Shown here one piece after another: positions 27,513-36,329 of a DNA stretch of 64,000 nt. Origin of the DNA: an uncultured Shewanella sp. (lineage in GTDB: Bacteria > Pseudomonadota > Gammaproteobacteria > Enterobacterales > Shewanellaceae); NCBI RefSeq assembly GCF_947497935.1, contig NZ_CANMIO010000006.1:124001-188000 (forward strand). Reading direction: 5' to 3'. The first letter of the stretch is position 1. Every line of letters starts with the position of its first letter. The position numbers and the translations under genes were made by a program. The notes below the pieces were generated by a model. The model ran no database searches, had not been told where the DNA came from, and saw only the letters and a list, made by a program, of their open reading frames with translations.

Positions 27513-27764
27513 TTACTTTTGCAGCTGGGCTTTTGCCGCTTCAACTTTTGCAAAGTCTAAGCCTAGCTCTTCAACCGCTTCTTTAATCAAAGCCGGGTTT
27601 TGCATAACAAGACCCATTAGCTGCTGTAGCTTCTCTGGTGGAATACCAAGTTGGCCAATTACTGCCATAGCCATCATTGGATTTTCAGTTAGCGTTTGGA
27701 ACAGCTCTTTAGCTTGCTCATCACTGACGTTATGTTCTTTTAAGATCGCAAGAATCGGGTTCAT
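27513..27764 (-). CDS. DUF2999 family small protein
   Basis: 83 residues, acidic and helical, with the DUF2999 pattern MNPILAILKEHNVSD, then a long helix rich in Met, Leu and Gln. The family is found mainly in Shewanella, Vibrio and relatives and has no known function. ATG with AAGG upstream (GGTAATGCAATG context). Monocistronic. Confidence 0.85.
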   Translation of the reverse strand: MNPILAILKEHNVSDEQAKELFQTLTENPMMAMAVIGQLGIPPEKLQQLMGLVMQNPALIKEAVEELGLDFAKVEAAKAQLQK

Positions 27765-28035
27765 TGCATTACCTTTATATTGGCTAAAATAAAATAGGCA
27801 TAGATTCTAGCACTCATCGACGTCCAAGGTGGAGTGAGTTTTATCGCTCAGTGGGGGGGGACTTTTACAGCGGTTAGCGTTAAGCCGAACCTTGTATTAA
27901 TTTTGGCCGGTTAACTCGCTGTTTATTGACGTATTTTGCAAAGTTAATCTTTAGTGATATAGCTAAATTTAAACCTTAGTTAAGCTGCGCAGCAGTTGGC
28001 GTATAACGTCGTATTATTGCTAGGAAATAGCTTAC

Positions 28036-28710
28036 ATGGAAAATTCACAAGCAGGCTTGAGTCATTATTTATCTGGGCTGTTTTTAAAAGATAGAAGCGT
28101 TAGCAAACGAGTGTTCAACTTAGTGATTGGCTTAGTGCTAATTTGGGGCTTTGCTACTAACTACCTGACAGTTGTTTATTTCCCGACTGAGTGGATTAAT
28201 GCTATTAATCCTTGGTTTATTTTGATCGGATTTTTGGTATTTTCGACGCTAGGCTTCCTGATAATGTTTCGTTATGAGGCGCCATTATATAGCTTTTTAG
28301 GCTACAACATACTCACGTTAAGCGTCGGTTTATTGCTTAACTTGTGTTTACAACAATTCTCCTACAGTGAGATTGTAACAGCGATTCAATATACCGCGAC
28401 GATTACCTTGTTAATGATCATTACTGCGACGCTGATGCCGAATCTATTTATTCATTTTGGTAAGGTGCTGGCAGTGATCACTGGTTGGATTTTGGTGATT
28501 GAGCTGAGTTGGTTAGTTATTTTTGGCCATAGCCATGATGCTATTCACTGGATTGTAGCAGCTTGCATGTGTGGCTATATTGGCTATTTCTGGGCGACTG
28601 CTTGCAAGTACGGCGATACATTAGATCAAGCGATTGATTTTGGTGGCATGCTTTATATGGAGATCATTAACCTGTTCTTACGTATATTAGAGCTGATATC
28701 AAAGAAATAA
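28036..28710 (+). CDS. Bax inhibitor-1 (YccA/LifeGuard)-like membrane protein
   Basis: 224 residues with seven hydrophobic segments. The ending, GGMLYMEIINLFLRILELI, matches the conserved last helix of the Bax inhibitor-1 family (LYLDIINLFLxLLRI). In bacteria these proteins (YccA, YbhL) modulate membrane proteases or leak calcium and protons. The N-terminal cytoplasmic tail is short. No operon partner is obvious; a strong terminator follows. Assignment rests mainly on topology and the terminal motif. Confidence 0.7.
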   Translation: MENSQAGLSHYLSGLFLKDRSVSKRVFNLVIGLVLIWGFATNYLTVVYFPTEWINAINPWFILIGFLVFSTLGFLIMFRYEAPLYSFLGYNILTLSVGLLLNLCLQQFSYSEIVTAIQYTATITLLMIITATLMPNLFIHFGKVLAVITGWILVIELSWLVIFGHSHDAIHWIVAACMCGYIGYFWATACKYGDTLDQAIDFGGMLYMEIINLFLRILELISKK

Positions 28711-28724
28711 GTTAAGGCTTATCC

Positions 28725-28754
28725 AAAAAAGCACAGCTTAAGCTGTGCTTTTTT
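28725..28754. terminator. Bidirectional terminator
   Basis: AAAAAAGCACAGCTT and AAGCTGTGCTTTTTT are exact complements meeting at TTAA. It separates the BI-1-like gene from the converging yibH-type gene. Confidence 0.9.
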
Positions 28755-28771
28755 GTTGGGCTATTAAATCA

Positions 28772-29803
28772 CTATAGCGGATTAAGGTAGGCTTTCACTG
28801 CGGTCAATCGTACTGTCGCGCCGCCAATAATATCGAGAAAACCTAATATCGACAGAGGCTTATCTGCGCTTATCCAAGCAGAACCTGTTGCGCCAATGGG
28901 GAGCATCGCCATGGTGGCTTCATCGACTTCTAGCACGACAGTGCGGCCAACAGGCATAGAGCCTAAGTTGATATGACGCGATACCATCTGCTCGCGCGGT
29001 AAAATATCGCCCTGAGCTTCACCTGTGGCTTCAACCTTGCTGTGCACTCTGGCTCTAAAAATCTGCCCCGGATAAGCATCAATATAAAACTCGGCAAACT
29101 GCCCTGGCTGAATATAGGCAAATGATTGATCCGGAATACGCATTTCGACAAATTTACGCTTGATATCCCATAAGTGCATTGCACCGACTCGTGAGCCATC
29201 GGCGATATAAACATGGGTGACCATGCCGTCAAACGGTGCGCGTACCTCTAGACGTTTGAGCTCAAATTCTTGCTTTCTTAACTGAGCATATTGCACCTCA
29301 AGTTGTGCATGCTGCACCTTGAGTTCGGCTTTGATTATCTCAACATTATCCTCAGCATTTTCTAAGTCACGCTCACTAACATGTTGGCCAAGTTCGGCCT
29401 TACGTTTATGGGTGCGCTTAGCTTGGGCGAGCTTCACCTCGGTAGCTTCTATGCTGCGCTCAACCTCGTTGATCCGCGCGTTGATCTCATCAATGGCACT
29501 ACTCACCTTGTCATCGACCAAGGTGTAGATAAGCTGTCCTTTTTTGACTTGTTGATTGTGATCGACTTCGATTGATTCTATCTGCTGACCAATGGCAGGT
29601 GACAAAATCGCATGGGGGGCTCTCACTGTCGTGGAGTTGGTCAAATCAGCAGGCGAATAAAAGCGGTGAGCTAAAAATAGAGTGAGTGCAATTAAGCAAC
29701 CTACAAACACGCTGATAAAATAGTTACGCGGCCTAGATTTGATCACCTTGAACTTGAACAATAACCAGACAATAAAAATATACGGCAGCATTATCTCTTT
29801 CAT
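28772..29803 (-). CDS. yibH: HlyD/EmrA-type membrane fusion protein (YibH-like)
   Basis: 343 residues: a short N-terminal membrane region (about 1-45, two hydrophobic stretches), biotinyl-lipoyl-like half (SIEVDHNQQVKKGQLIYTLVD), a long coiled coil (about 100-185, rich in Glu, Lys, Ala and Gln), and the second half-barrel (RLEVRAPFDGMVTHVYIADGSRV) with beta-barrel domains. It would span the periplasm and pair with an inner-membrane pump and an outer-membrane channel. It overlaps the YibI-like gene upstream by 4 bp (ATGA), the same order as E. coli yibI-yibH. No pump gene is adjacent. Confidence 0.82.
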   Translation of the reverse strand: MKEIMLPYIFIVWLLFKFKVIKSRPRNYFISVFVGCLIALTLFLAHRFYSPADLTNSTTVRAPHAILSPAIGQQIESIEVDHNQQVKKGQLIYTLVDDKVSSAIDEINARINEVERSIEATEVKLAQAKRTHKRKAELGQHVSERDLENAEDNVEIIKAELKVQHAQLEVQYAQLRKQEFELKRLEVRAPFDGMVTHVYIADGSRVGAMHLWDIKRKFVEMRIPDQSFAYIQPGQFAEFYIDAYPGQIFRARVHSKVEATGEAQGDILPREQMVSRHINLGSMPVGRTVVLEVDEATMAMLPIGATGSAWISADKPLSILGFLDIIGGATVRLTAVKAYLNPL

Positions 29804-30111
29804 GCGCGTGTCCCTCTAATCCACTCTTGTGCTCTATCCCAATCGGTGACGATAGCGATTACAGCCAGTACCCAAAGCGGCTTCCAGAACAGACCTAACA
29901 TACAAAGCCAAAAGACCAACTTAGCCTGTCGCATACCGCGCTCTTTCGCTAAGTACTTGGGCAAAGAATGTAGGTGCCATAACTTTAACGCTAACCAGCT
30001 AAAAATACCGATAGTGATTAGGGTAACTACCCACATAAAGGCAACTGAATCAAGCAGTACCATTACACTGGGTAAGTGTTCATAAACTAGCTCGGTATCG
30101 TGGATTTTCAT
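29800..30111 (-). CDS. yibI: DUF3302 inner-membrane protein (YibI-like)
   Basis: 103 residues with two membrane segments (about 22-43 and 65-90) and charged ends. It resembles E. coli YibI (DUF3302) and precedes the HlyD-like gene with a 4-bp overlap, so the two are a translationally coupled unit. The role of YibI is not known; it may help the fusion protein assemble or anchor. ATG start. The call is mainly by context and topology. Confidence 0.65.
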   Translation of the reverse strand: MKIHDTELVYEHLPSVMVLLDSVAFMWVVTLITIGIFSWLALKLWHLHSLPKYLAKERGMRQAKLVFWLCMLGLFWKPLWVLAVIAIVTDWDRAQEWIRGTRA

Positions 30112-30493
30112 TCAACTCTCTTAGATGGATCATCATCGGCTTCAATTAATTTCGATGCCTGATGTTAACGTGGGCTTGCTGAACCCAAGTTGAACTCTTA
30201 GGGGGCAGTCGCTAATAAATTGTTGGTTATAGAGTTAGGTGAGTATAAATTTTGGTTTTCATTATTTTTATCCACTTTTAATCAGTGGTTTAGTTGTGTT
30301 TGTTTTAGCTTTTGTTGCCTTATGCTTTCTATTTTAGTTTGGTGGTCATTTTTGGGGCTTTTATATAGGCTTGGATAGGTTTTAGTAGCACAAGAATGTG
30401 ATCTTGATTGCAAATTAGTCTTGAACCACTAGCGAGAATGAGCAATTAATACGAATATTGCTGAACATATTAATTCAATAATAATAACTAACT
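30112..30493. other. Divergent promoter region, no gene seen
   Basis: 382 bp between yibI (minus) and the Tat-exported HisC-like gene (plus). It is AT-rich with long T-rich stretches at 30245-30370. No clear promoter, RNA or short ORF was identified. Confidence 0.35.
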
Positions 30494-31648
30494 ATGCAAT
30501 CAGGTTCTTTCAAGTTAAGTCGTCGTCAATTTCTTTATGCAGGTGCTGCTGCATCTAGCTTAGCGACTTTAGGTTGTAGTTCAAGCGCTGTTTCTACGCA
30601 AACTCCTGCAGCTGCAACAGTGAATACCACTGAAGCGATACCGCTTAACTTTAACGAAAATCCATTGGGGCTCGCACCTAAAGCACAACAAGCAGTTCTT
30701 GAAGTATTGCCTAATGCTTGGCGTTATCCAGATGCGGCACGTAGCGATTTAATGGCAACGATTGCTAGCAATCTATCATTAGAAACCTCGCAGCTTATTT
30801 ACGGTAACGGTTCATCTGAAGTACTAAAAATGGCACTAGATGCACTGGTGCAAACTAATACTCAGTTAGTTATGCCTGACCCGAGCTACGGCGTGATTAT
30901 CGATTACGCCATGGCGCGCGGTGTACCAGTGGTTAAGGTTAAGCTTGATGGTAATTGGCAAACAGATCTTGATGCGATGAAGGCTAAAGTCGCGGCGCAT
31001 AATGGTCCGTCAATCGTGTATCTGTGCAACCCGAATAATCCAACTGGGGTGTTGTTACCGCAAAGCGAGTTAAACCAATGGTTAGATCAAGCATCGAGCC
31101 AACTTAGCTTTATTGTTGATGAAGCTTACGTGGAATATGTGGCGCAAGCTGATTTTGTTTCTGCGGTAGACAGAATCAAGCAAGGGCAACAGCATATTGT
31201 GGTGTGCCGTACTTTCTCAAAGATCTATGCACTCGCAGGTTTACGTGTCGGCTACGGTGTCGCTCATGGTGAGTTAATTAAGCAGATGCAGGCGCAAGCG
31301 AGTATCGATAACGCTAACTTAATTGGTTGTGTCGCCGCAAAAGCCAGCCTTGAAAGCCTGCAATGGCTTGAGCTAAGTCTTAAGTCAAATAGCCAAGCTA
31401 AAGAATTGGTCTATGAGCAGCTTAAAGAGCTTGGTTTAGATTATCAACCGAGTGAAACCAACTTTATCTTCCATAAGGTCAATGGCGACAGTGAGCTGTA
31501 TATGCAGCGTATGGCAAAGGCGGGGATTTTGGTTGGTCGTCCGTTTAATCACGGCGAAGGCTGGAATCGACTATCGATTGGCACGCCAGCGCAGATGCAA
31601 TACTTCTGCAAGACTTTGGCAAAGTTCCGCGAGTTAGGCTGGGTGTAA
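30494..31648 (+). CDS. Tat-exported HisC-like PLP aminotransferase
   Basis: 384 residues. The start has a twin-arginine signal, SRRQFLYAG (Arg10-Arg11), a hydrophobic stretch and a lipobox-like LGC with Cys28, so it is likely a Tat-exported lipoprotein. The enzyme part belongs to fold type I aminotransferases and is closest to histidinol-phosphate aminotransferase: LNFNENPLGLAP at the start, YGNGSSEVL, CNPNNPTG, VDEAYVEYV, and the PLP lysine K243 in TFSKIYALAGLRVGYG. Real HisC works in the cytoplasm, so this exported paralogue must act on another substrate. The cofactor would be loaded before export, which Tat permits. Confidence 0.88.
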   Translation: MQSGSFKLSRRQFLYAGAAASSLATLGCSSSAVSTQTPAAATVNTTEAIPLNFNENPLGLAPKAQQAVLEVLPNAWRYPDAARSDLMATIASNLSLETSQLIYGNGSSEVLKMALDALVQTNTQLVMPDPSYGVIIDYAMARGVPVVKVKLDGNWQTDLDAMKAKVAAHNGPSIVYLCNPNNPTGVLLPQSELNQWLDQASSQLSFIVDEAYVEYVAQADFVSAVDRIKQGQQHIVVCRTFSKIYALAGLRVGYGVAHGELIKQMQAQASIDNANLIGCVAAKASLESLQWLELSLKSNSQAKELVYEQLKELGLDYQPSETNFIFHKVNGDSELYMQRMAKAGILVGRPFNHGEGWNRLSIGTPAQMQYFCKTLAKFRELGWV

Positions 31649-31795
31649 AACATCATTCAAACTTGCAGCTCGTTCGTGAGGTTGGCGAGCGGCTGCTAAG
31701 CTTAGCAGTTTGATGGACTTGGTTTTAGTGTTTTCTGTGACTACTATTGTAAAAACTAATATTGTAAAAATTAAGACCATAAAGAGTCCCACCCT

Positions 31796-32902
31796 ATGCC
31801 AACTGTATCTAAATCCGATCCAAGTGCTTCAACAAGCCGTCCCTTTATTTCTAGCAATGTCACCGATCTTATTGGCAATACCGATCTGCTGCGGATCAAC
31901 AGCCTCAGTGATTTGACAGGTTGTGAGATCTTGCTTAAGTGCGAGCAACAAAATCCTGGTGGTTCGATTAAAGATCGCGCCGCGTTGCAGATGGTTGAAG
32001 ACGCGATCGTCAGCGGCAAATTAAAGCCAGGCATGACAATCGTTGAAGGTACCGCAGGCAATACCGGCATCGGCTTGGCCTTAGTGGCTAAAGCATTAGG
32101 TTTTAAGATGCTGGTGGTGATGCCTAAAGGGCAAGCTCCAGAGAAAGAGCAGATGATCAGCTTGTTTGATGCCGAGCTTAAGTTGGTCGATGCCTGCCCG
32201 TTTGCTAATCCCGATCATTTTTATCATACGGCTAAGCGGCTTGGTGAAGCCAACAGTGATTATTGGTGGGCCGATCAATTTGAAAACACCAGTAACTTTA
32301 AAGCGCATTATCGCAATACTGGTCCAGAGATCTGGCGTCAAACCCAAGGCAAAATTGATGCCCTAGTCTCTGTTGCGGGGACAGGTGGCACGATCGCCGG
32401 TAACTCTCGCTATCTGTCAGAGCAAAATCCACAGTTACAAACTTGGCTGGTGGATCCCGATGGTTCAGGGATCTACGCTTATTTAAAGGATGGAGAGTAC
32501 CGCGCAACGGGTAGCTCGTTTACCGAAGGGATCGGGATTATGCGCTTGGTTGAAAACTTCCGTCAGGCCAAGATAGATAAGGCCATTACTTTACCGGATC
32601 GCGATCTCGTGGCCATCGCCCGTCATGTGAGAGAGTACGACGGCATAGTGCTTGGCAGCAGCGCCGCGCTTAATGTCGCTGGGGCTTTGTACGCCGCAGC
32701 TAAAATGGGCCAAGGCAAAACCATAGTGACCTTCTATTGTGATCTTCCAGAGCGCTCAGCATGTAAGCTCTACAATGAACAGTTTCTTAGCGAGAAAGGC
32801 TTTGCTGGTGACAGTGAAACCATAGCGGCGATGTTTACTCGCTACCAAACAGAACCTGCTTCAAAAATTGTTTCGGTTGATGCCTGTAGCAGGCTTGATT
32901 AA
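31796..32902 (+). CDS. Cysteine-synthase-family PLP enzyme
   Basis: 368 residues, fold type II PLP enzyme. The cofactor lysine is K59 in GGSIKDRAALQM; EGTAGNTGIGLA is the phosphate/substrate loop, with TAGNTG where CysK has TSGNTG; SVAGTGGTIAG binds the PLP phosphate; GSSAALNVAGAL lies near the C-terminus. It resembles the branch of O-acetylserine(thiol)lyase-like proteins with an extended C-terminus more than CysK or CysM. No signal peptide, so cytoplasmic. It follows the Tat HisC-like gene by 147 bp on the same strand and may be linked with it, but the reaction is unproven. Confidence 0.85.
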   Translation: MPTVSKSDPSASTSRPFISSNVTDLIGNTDLLRINSLSDLTGCEILLKCEQQNPGGSIKDRAALQMVEDAIVSGKLKPGMTIVEGTAGNTGIGLALVAKALGFKMLVVMPKGQAPEKEQMISLFDAELKLVDACPFANPDHFYHTAKRLGEANSDYWWADQFENTSNFKAHYRNTGPEIWRQTQGKIDALVSVAGTGGTIAGNSRYLSEQNPQLQTWLVDPDGSGIYAYLKDGEYRATGSSFTEGIGIMRLVENFRQAKIDKAITLPDRDLVAIARHVREYDGIVLGSSAALNVAGALYAAAKMGQGKTIVTFYCDLPERSACKLYNEQFLSEKGFAGDSETIAAMFTRYQTEPASKIVSVDACSRLD

Positions 32903-33065
32903 CTCATCGAGAGCGTGATTGATACAATATTTGCCGCAAACTTAATTGCTCTTTTTTAGCTAAGGTAACCAGTCATTTCTGGCCGTATATTGGCGTGTAA
33001 ATAGCCGTTAGATGGCTTTTATTAATAGCCCTTATGGTTAGTGCTGAGATCGTTGAGAGGGTGTT

Positions 33066-33119
33066 GTCTTATTGACTGCTCTTTATCATTTTGACATTTA
33101 TTTTTGCTATCAAAAAGAC
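33066..33119 (+). promoter_or_regulatory. Three NorR-like enhancer sites
   Basis: GTCTTATTGAC (33066-33076), ATCATTTTGAC (33085-33095) and ATCAAAAAGAC (33109-33119) resemble the NorR core GTCA-N3-TGAC; the first differs at one position. Three sites upstream of a sigma-54 promoter is the layout known for E. coli norVW. Confidence 0.6.
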
Positions 33120-33174
33120 AGTGTTAAATTTATTGCCACCCTTGTATATCGTTTAGAATCAATTGGTTGGGATG

Positions 33175-33191
33175 TTGGCACGTTCGCTGCT
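33175..33191 (+). promoter_or_regulatory. Sigma-54 promoter of norVW
   Basis: TTGGCACGTTCGCTGCT matches the -24/-12 consensus YTGGCACG-N4-TTGCW at all but one position (CTGC for TTGC). It is 58 bp upstream of the norV ATG. Confidence 0.78.
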
Positions 33192-33249
33192 ATTACAGCT
33201 TCAGGTTTAGTGTTAATGCACGATTTGAATTTTAGTAATAGGTGGCAAT

Positions 33250-34731
33250 ATGACAATCCATGTCAAAAACAACATTCATTGGGTAGGACAGCGTGACTGG
33301 GAAGTACAGGACTTCCATGGTACCGAATACAAGATGACTAAAGGGACTAGCTATAACAGTTACCTTATTCGTGAGCAAAAGACGGTATTGATCGATACGG
33401 TTGATCATCGCTTTAGTCAGCAGTTTATCCAAAATCTTGAGATGGAGATCGATCTTAATGAGATCGACTATATCGTCATCAATCATGCCGAAGAAGATCA
33501 TTCTGGCGCCTTAGTCGCGCTAATGGCCAAGATCCCCAATACCCCAATCTACTGCACTGAAAATGCGGTGGACTCCATTGTGGGTCACCACCATCACCCT
33601 GAATGGAATTTTAATGTTGTAAAAACTGGCGATACCTTGGACATTGGTAATGGCAAGCAATTGATTTTTATCGAAGCCCTAATGCTTCACTGGCCTGATA
33701 GCATGATGACTTACCAAACCGGTGACGCTGTGCTGTATAGCAACGATGCATTCGGTCAGCACTATTGCGATGAGCGCCTGTTTAACGATGAAGTCGATCA
33801 AACAGAGTTAATGGATCAATGCCTGCGTTACTACTCGAATATCTTAACGCCATTTAGTGCCTTAGTGACTGCGAAGATCCATGAAGTGCTTAGCTTTAAT
33901 GTTCCGGTCGATATGATCGCAACGTCACACGGTATTGTATGGCGCGATAACCCAACGCAGATCATCCACCAATATCTTGAGTGGGCTAATGATTACCAAG
34001 AAGATCGCATTACTCTATTTTATGATTCGATGTCGAATAACACCCGTATGATGGCCGATGCGATTGCTCAGGGGATCCATGATGTGGATCCTAGTGTTGC
34101 AGTGAAAGTCTTTAACGTATCGCGCCAAGATAAGAATGACATTCTAGCCAGTATCTTTAGATCGAAAGGGATCTTGGTGGGGTCATCGACCATGAATAAC
34201 GTGATGATGCCGAAAGTAGCTGGCATGCTAGAGGAGATCACAGGTCTACGCTTTAAAAATAAGAAGGCGGCTGCCTTTGGTAGTTTTGGTTGGAATGGCG
34301 GCGCGGTCGATCGTATTCATACGCGCTTAACCGATGCAGGCTTTGAAACGACCTATGGCATGAAAACTAAGTGGCGTCCAGATGGCAAAGCCATGCGTGA
34401 ATGCCGTGAGTACGGCCAACATGTCGCTAAGCAGTGGGCGCTTAAAGATCTGTCTGAGCCGCTTAAGCAAAACATAGTTAACCGTGAACAAGTTACAACA
34501 GATAGCAGTGTAGAGTCGTTTACGCCTACTGCTAAAAGTGGCGCAAGCGTTGCGGTTGTTGATAGTCAAAAGATGTTGTGTACCGTATGTAATTGGGTTT
34601 ATGACCCTGCCATTGGTGAGCCGAATCAAGATGTCGCACCTGGAACCACTTGGTCTGATGTGGCTGAAGATTTTCTTTGCCCTGAATGCGGCATTGGTAA
34701 AGAAGTGTTTCAACCAATAGCTGGAGCATAA
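33250..34731 (+). CDS. norV: Anaerobic nitric oxide reductase flavorubredoxin NorV
   Basis: 493 residues. A metallo-beta-lactamase-like diiron domain comes first (about 1-250), with ligands H79, E81, D83 and H84 in NHAEEDHSG, the same numbers as in E. coli. Next is a flavodoxin domain binding FMN (about 255-395, [18 protein letters not shown]) and a C-terminal rubredoxin (CTVCNW and CPECG, four iron-binding cysteines). It reduces nitric oxide to nitrous oxide in the cytoplasm, with electrons from NorW. AGGTGG precedes the ATG. It is followed by norW with a 4-bp gap, under a sigma-54 promoter. Confidence 0.97.
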   Translation: MTIHVKNNIHWVGQRDWEVQDFHGTEYKMTKGTSYNSYLIREQKTVLIDTVDHRFSQQFIQNLEMEIDLNEIDYIVINHAEEDHSGALVALMAKIPNTPIYCTENAVDSIVGHHHHPEWNFNVVKTGDTLDIGNGKQLIFIEALMLHWPDSMMTYQTGDAVLYSNDAFGQHYCDERLFNDEVDQTELMDQCLRYYSNILTPFSALVTAKIHEVLSFNVPVDMIATSHGIVWRDNPTQIIHQYLEWANDYQEDRITLFYDSMSNNTRMMADAIAQGIHDVDPSVAVKVFNVSRQDKNDILASIFRSKGILVGSSTMNNVMMPKVAGMLEEITGLRFKNKKAAAFGSFGWNGGAVDRIHTRLTDAGFETTYGMKTKWRPDGKAMRECREYGQHVAKQWALKDLSEPLKQNIVNREQVTTDSSVESFTPTAKSGASVAVVDSQKMLCTVCNWVYDPAIGEPNQDVAPGTTWSDVAEDFLCPECGIGKEVFQPIAGA

Positions 34732-34735
34732 CTTG

Positions 34736-35902
34736 ATGAGCGAACAACGTGATGTGCCAATCGTTATCATTGGTAGTGGCTTTGCCGCCTATCAGCTTAT
34801 TAAGGCCATTCGTCGTAGCGATCAAACGGTAAAGATCCAGGTTTTTACTGCTGATAATGGCGATGATTACAATAAGCCAGACTTAAGCCATGTGGTGTCT
34901 AAACAGCAACTGGCGAGCGATCTGGTGAGAGCGTCTGGTTTAGAGATGGCAGAGCAACTGAATTTTGAGTTGTTTGCTAATACTTATGTAGATTCAATTG
35001 CTCCTGAACAGCAGCAGATCATGGTCGCGGGTAAGGCATATCGATACACAAAGTTGGTGATTGCGACTGGTGCTAAGGCTTTTGTACCACCGATGTCAGG
35101 TAACGCTATTGAGCGCATTGTGACACTCAATAGTTTGCAAGAGTATCAAGCCGCTGAGCAAGAGCTTGCATTGGCTAAGCGAGTGTTAGTGATAGGTGGC
35201 GGTTTGATCGGTACCGAGTTATCGATGGATCTTACAACTGCAGGTAAGCAGGTCATCACAGTTGATCCTTGCGATCAACTTATGGCCAATTTGCTCCCTG
35301 AATACATAGCGACTCAACTAAGTAAGCAGATGCAGCAATTAGGCGTACAGTTAGCGCTTAATAATAAAGTGAGTAGCATTAACTCCAGCCAAGAAAGTGG
35401 AGCTTTGCAGGTAGAGCTGGCAAATGGTGAGTCGTTAATTGTTGATACTGTTATTTCTGCCGCAGGTCTCCAGGCTAATAGCCTGTTAGCGCTGCAAGCG
35501 GGTTTAGCGGTTAATCGAGGAATTGTGGTGGATAATCAAATGCAAACCTCGGCAATGGATGTTTATGCTTTAGGTGATTGCGCCGAGATTGACGGTAAGG
35601 TACTCGCTTATTTGCAGCCAGCCTTAGTTTGCGCCAATGCACTTGCTAAAACCTTATTAGGCCAAGCGACGGCCGTCGTATTGCCTGCCATGTTGATAAA
35701 GGTTAAAACGCCGCTTTATCCTATTCAGTTGGCAGGACAAGCTGTGCAACAGGTTAATCGCTGGCAATTAGATATCGATGGGCAGGGAAGTTGTGTACAA
35801 GCATTCGATACAGATGAACGCTTGCAAGGTTTTGTGGTTGCACAGCAGCATATGAATAAGGCTTTTGGCTTGCTTAAGAGCTTAGGTAAAGCGGAGAACT
35901 AA
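34736..35902 (+). CDS. norW: NADH:flavorubredoxin reductase NorW
   Basis: 388 residues, two FAD/NAD-binding Rossmann domains: VIIGSGFAAYQL near the start (FAD), VLVIGGGLIGTELSMDL near residue 150 (NADH), and VYALGDCAEIDG near 285 (second FAD contact). It passes electrons from NADH to the rubredoxin centre of NorV. The ATG at 34736 is 4 bp after the norV stop and has GGAG upstream; a TTG one codon earlier is less likely. Operon with norV. A terminator follows about 140 bp downstream. Confidence 0.95.
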   Translation: MSEQRDVPIVIIGSGFAAYQLIKAIRRSDQTVKIQVFTADNGDDYNKPDLSHVVSKQQLASDLVRASGLEMAEQLNFELFANTYVDSIAPEQQQIMVAGKAYRYTKLVIATGAKAFVPPMSGNAIERIVTLNSLQEYQAAEQELALAKRVLVIGGGLIGTELSMDLTTAGKQVITVDPCDQLMANLLPEYIATQLSKQMQQLGVQLALNNKVSSINSSQESGALQVELANGESLIVDTVISAAGLQANSLLALQAGLAVNRGIVVDNQMQTSAMDVYALGDCAEIDGKVLAYLQPALVCANALAKTLLGQATAVVLPAMLIKVKTPLYPIQLAGQAVQQVNRWQLDIDGQGSCVQAFDTDERLQGFVVAQQHMNKAFGLLKSLGKAEN

Positions 35903-36042
35903 GCTTGTACGAGTTAACTTGAGTTTCAAGTCGCTTTGTTTAAAATAATCGACTTGGCATTTTTGTGCTATCGAAAACCGGGAAGTAGAGAACAATAAAA
36001 TTAGTCTTATTGGATGAGTTTTACTCCACAATACCGGTCAAT

Positions 36043-36070
36043 AAAAAAGCCAGCTTTGCTGGTTTTTTTT
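36043..36070 (+). terminator. Terminator after norVW
   Basis: AAAAAAGCCAGC pairs with GCTGGTTTTTT around TTT, followed by more T residues; the stem core is CCAGC/GCTGG. Confidence 0.8.
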
Positions 36071-36329
36071 ATTGTTTTTTTACTGAACATTTTGCTGTCA
36101 CTTGTCATTTTTTTGACATGTTTTAACACTGTTTCCTTGTAATAAACAGCTTGTTAACTATCGCTTATCTATATGTTTTAAAATACTAATTTTAATTTTG
36201 TTATAGTAAGTAAATAAATACTATCACGATTGCTAAAATTGCTGCCTACGTCGTGGACTTAATGTTGACTCAAGGTATACTCCGTGGACTCAAATTTTAC
36301 CTAAACGATTCTAAATTTGTCAGGCTCTT
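36071..36329. other. Upstream region of the binding-protein/GGDEF-EAL pair
   Basis: AT-rich DNA with no gene. CGTGGACT occurs twice in direct orientation (36252-36259 and 36283-36290), 31 bp or about three helical turns apart, just upstream of the ATG at 36330. It may be an operator. TTGACT within it could be a -35 box, but no clear -10 was seen. Confidence 0.4.

Noticed and set aside
33072..33296. 74-codon frame upstream of norV
   Set aside because: It covers the NorR-like sites and sigma-54 promoter and overlaps norV; no protein-like features.
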